Assembly: GCA_022867105.1 (NCBI GenBank) | Contig: JALHVH010000455.1 | Span: forward strand, 1-6,816 | Direction: 5' to 3' | Length of the DNA stretch: 6,816 bases | DNA from: Candidatus Aminicenantota bacterium | GTDB lineage: Bacteria; Acidobacteriota; Aminicenantia; Aminicenantales; Saccharicenantaceae | In this document: piece after piece, positions 6,128-6,816 of the stretch | Numbering within the stretch: the first letter of the stretch is position 1 | Layout of the letters: each line of letters starts with the position of its first letter | The notes under the pieces: generated by a model | What the model was told of the DNA's origin: nothing | Database searches by the model: none | The model's input: the letters and a program-made list of their open reading frames with translations, nothing else | Translations under genes and position numbers: made by a program

Positions 6128-6146
6128 GGTCGCGCTCGCGGCGGCC
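6128..6146 (+). terminator. Weak terminator-like hairpin after the flavodiiron gene
   Basis: GGTCGC (6128-6133) pairs with GCGGCC (6141-6146) in a 6-bp stem with one T-G pair and a 7-nt loop. It is followed by CTAATCTTTC, only loosely T-rich. It lies 38 nt after the stop codon, the right place for a terminator, but without a proper U-tract. Confidence 0.3.
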
Positions 6147-6193
6147 CTAATCTTTCGTGATGATGGGGAGTGGGGGTCTGTGAGCTATTCGCC

Positions 6194-6222
6194 TTGACGG
6201 ATTCCCCTGAAAGTCCTATTAA
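6194..6222 (+). promoter_or_regulatory. Promoter positioned for a leaderless transcript
   Basis: TTGACG (6194-6199, 5 of 6 matches), a 17-bp spacer and TATTAA (6217-6222, 4 of 6 matches). A start 6-7 nt after the -10 box falls at 6228-6229, and the A of the downstream ATG is 6229. No ribosome site precedes that ATG, in keeping with a leaderless mRNA. Confidence 0.5.
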
Positions 6223-6228
6223 TTAAAT

Positions 6229-6756
6229 ATGATTAAAAAGGATTTCACGCGGCGGATCCTGAGCGGGAAAACCGACGTCCTCCAGATCTTTTTGGACGCC
6301 CTTCACGCCGGGAAGATCAAGTTTTGCGTGATCGGAGGGCTGGCCGTCAACGCCTACACCGATCCCGTCGTCAGCCTGGACCTCGACATCGTCGTCATCT
6401 CGGACCGGATCAAGGATCTGCGGGATTCGTTGCCGGCGGGTTTTAAGATCAGATCGTTTCCGAACAGCCTCAACATTTCCGCCCCTGGATCCGACCTCCG
6501 GATCCAGGTCCAAACGGACCCCCGCTACCAGGATTTCCTGTTCAGGTCGAAACGGAAGTCCGTCCTCGGATACCCGATGCCTGTGGCGGTCGTGGAGGAC
6601 GTGCTCCAGGGAAAGATATGGGCCGCCCTGGACGACACGCGGCGGCCCAGCAAACGCCAGAAGGACCTGGCTGATATTCTGAGGCTCGTCGAATCCAGGC
6701 CGGCGCTCTCAGCGTTCATCCCCCGAGCTCTAATTAAGAAGCTATCGCTGAACTGA
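6229..6756 (+). CDS. Small nucleotidyltransferase-fold protein
   Basis: 175 residues with the nucleotidyltransferase superfamily signature: hydrophobic strand, G36-G37, then D51-x-D53 in SLDLDIVV. The spacing fits the hGG-x(9-13)-DhD pattern of polymerase-beta-like enzymes, including AbiEii/MenT-type toxins and related uncharacterised proteins. A second strand, LRIQVQTD (90-97), stands where a third catalytic carboxylate is often found but reads Q93 and Q95, so activity is uncertain. The C-terminal VEDVLQGKIWAALDD and RQKDLADILRLVE (143-155) match the helical K-D-L-x-D-I tail common in this group. The ATG at 6229 is the only workable start: an in-frame TAA lies at 6220-6222 and there is no other upstream ATG. 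No ribosome site precedes it. There is no partner antitoxin gene beside it (139-nt gap upstream; convergent frame downstream). Substrate unknown. Confidence 0.75.
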   Translation: MIKKDFTRRILSGKTDVLQIFLDALHAGKIKFCVIGGLAVNAYTDPVVSLDLDIVVISDRIKDLRDSLPAGFKIRSFPNSLNISAPGSDLRIQVQTDPRYQDFLFRSKRKSVLGYPMPVAVVEDVLQGKIWAALDDTRRPSKRQKDLADILRLVESRPALSAFIPRALIKKLSLN

Positions 6757-6762
6757 AATCTC

Positions 6763-6816
6763 CTAGCCGGAATTCACGCGGCGGCTCACATGGCACCTGC
6801 CGCAGACATAGCGCTC
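6763..6816 (-). CDS. Possible C-terminal end of a c-type cytochrome (partial)
   Basis: Read on the minus strand from the window edge, one frame gives 17 residues, ERYVCGRCHVSRRVNSG, then TAG (stop at 6763-6765). CGRCH is a CxxCH heme-attachment motif, and a heme close to the C-terminus is common in multiheme cytochromes. The stop would lie 6 bp from the stop of the convergent nucleotidyltransferase gene, a plausible spacing. Only 54 bases are visible and another minus frame is also open here for 19 codons from the edge, so this rests on the motif alone. Confidence 0.4.
   Translation of the reverse strand, partial: ERYVCGRCHVSRRVNSG

Overview
The window reads as chromosomal DNA of a free-living, probably anaerobic or microaerophilic bacterium. 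It has Shine-Dalgarno sites, sigma-70-type promoters, tight gene spacing and a core GC content near 60-65% in the genes I sampled. The flavodiiron protein and a possible CxxCH heme protein fit an anaerobe or microaerophile. The style resembles high-GC candidate phyla such as Aminicenantes, but that placement is a guess; no phylogenetic marker beyond 115 residues of SerRS is present.

Left part (1-2332) is a serine-decoding locus. The 3' end of serS is followed by tRNA-Ser(UGA) at 548-634 and, about 1.6 kb further, tRNA-Ser(GCU) at 2239-2332. Both tRNAs have similar promoters (TTGCTC or TTGCTT, 17 bp, then an AT-rich -10 box). Between them, on the opposite strand, lies an AT-richer (roughly 38-47% GC in sampled lines) gene for an exported amidohydrolase-superfamily enzyme. 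Its stop codon is only 9 bp from the first tRNA. This looks like a foreign cassette placed between two tRNA genes.

Middle part (2333-4884) is a short operon: a good promoter, a 505-residue UPF0371/DUF1846 protein, a five-helix membrane protein that is probably of the Yip1 type, and the first ~55 codons of a GNAT acetyltransferase. The GNAT frame breaks off abruptly in a nearly pure A/T stretch, so it is a gene remnant.

Right part (4868-6816) starts with a perfect 17-nt A/T palindrome at the broken GNAT end, in the promoter region of a complete class A flavodiiron protein (O2/NO reductase) with all its iron ligands. Next is a small nucleotidyltransferase-fold protein whose promoter would start transcription at or next to its ATG, suggesting a leaderless mRNA. 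At the right edge a minus-strand reading frame ending 6 bp from that gene carries a CxxCH motif and may be the C-terminus of a c-type cytochrome.

I see no complete multi-gene new system, CRISPR array, transposase or integrase. The most interesting points are the amidohydrolase cassette between tRNA-Ser genes, the palindrome and gene break in front of the flavodiiron gene, and the leaderless nucleotidyltransferase.
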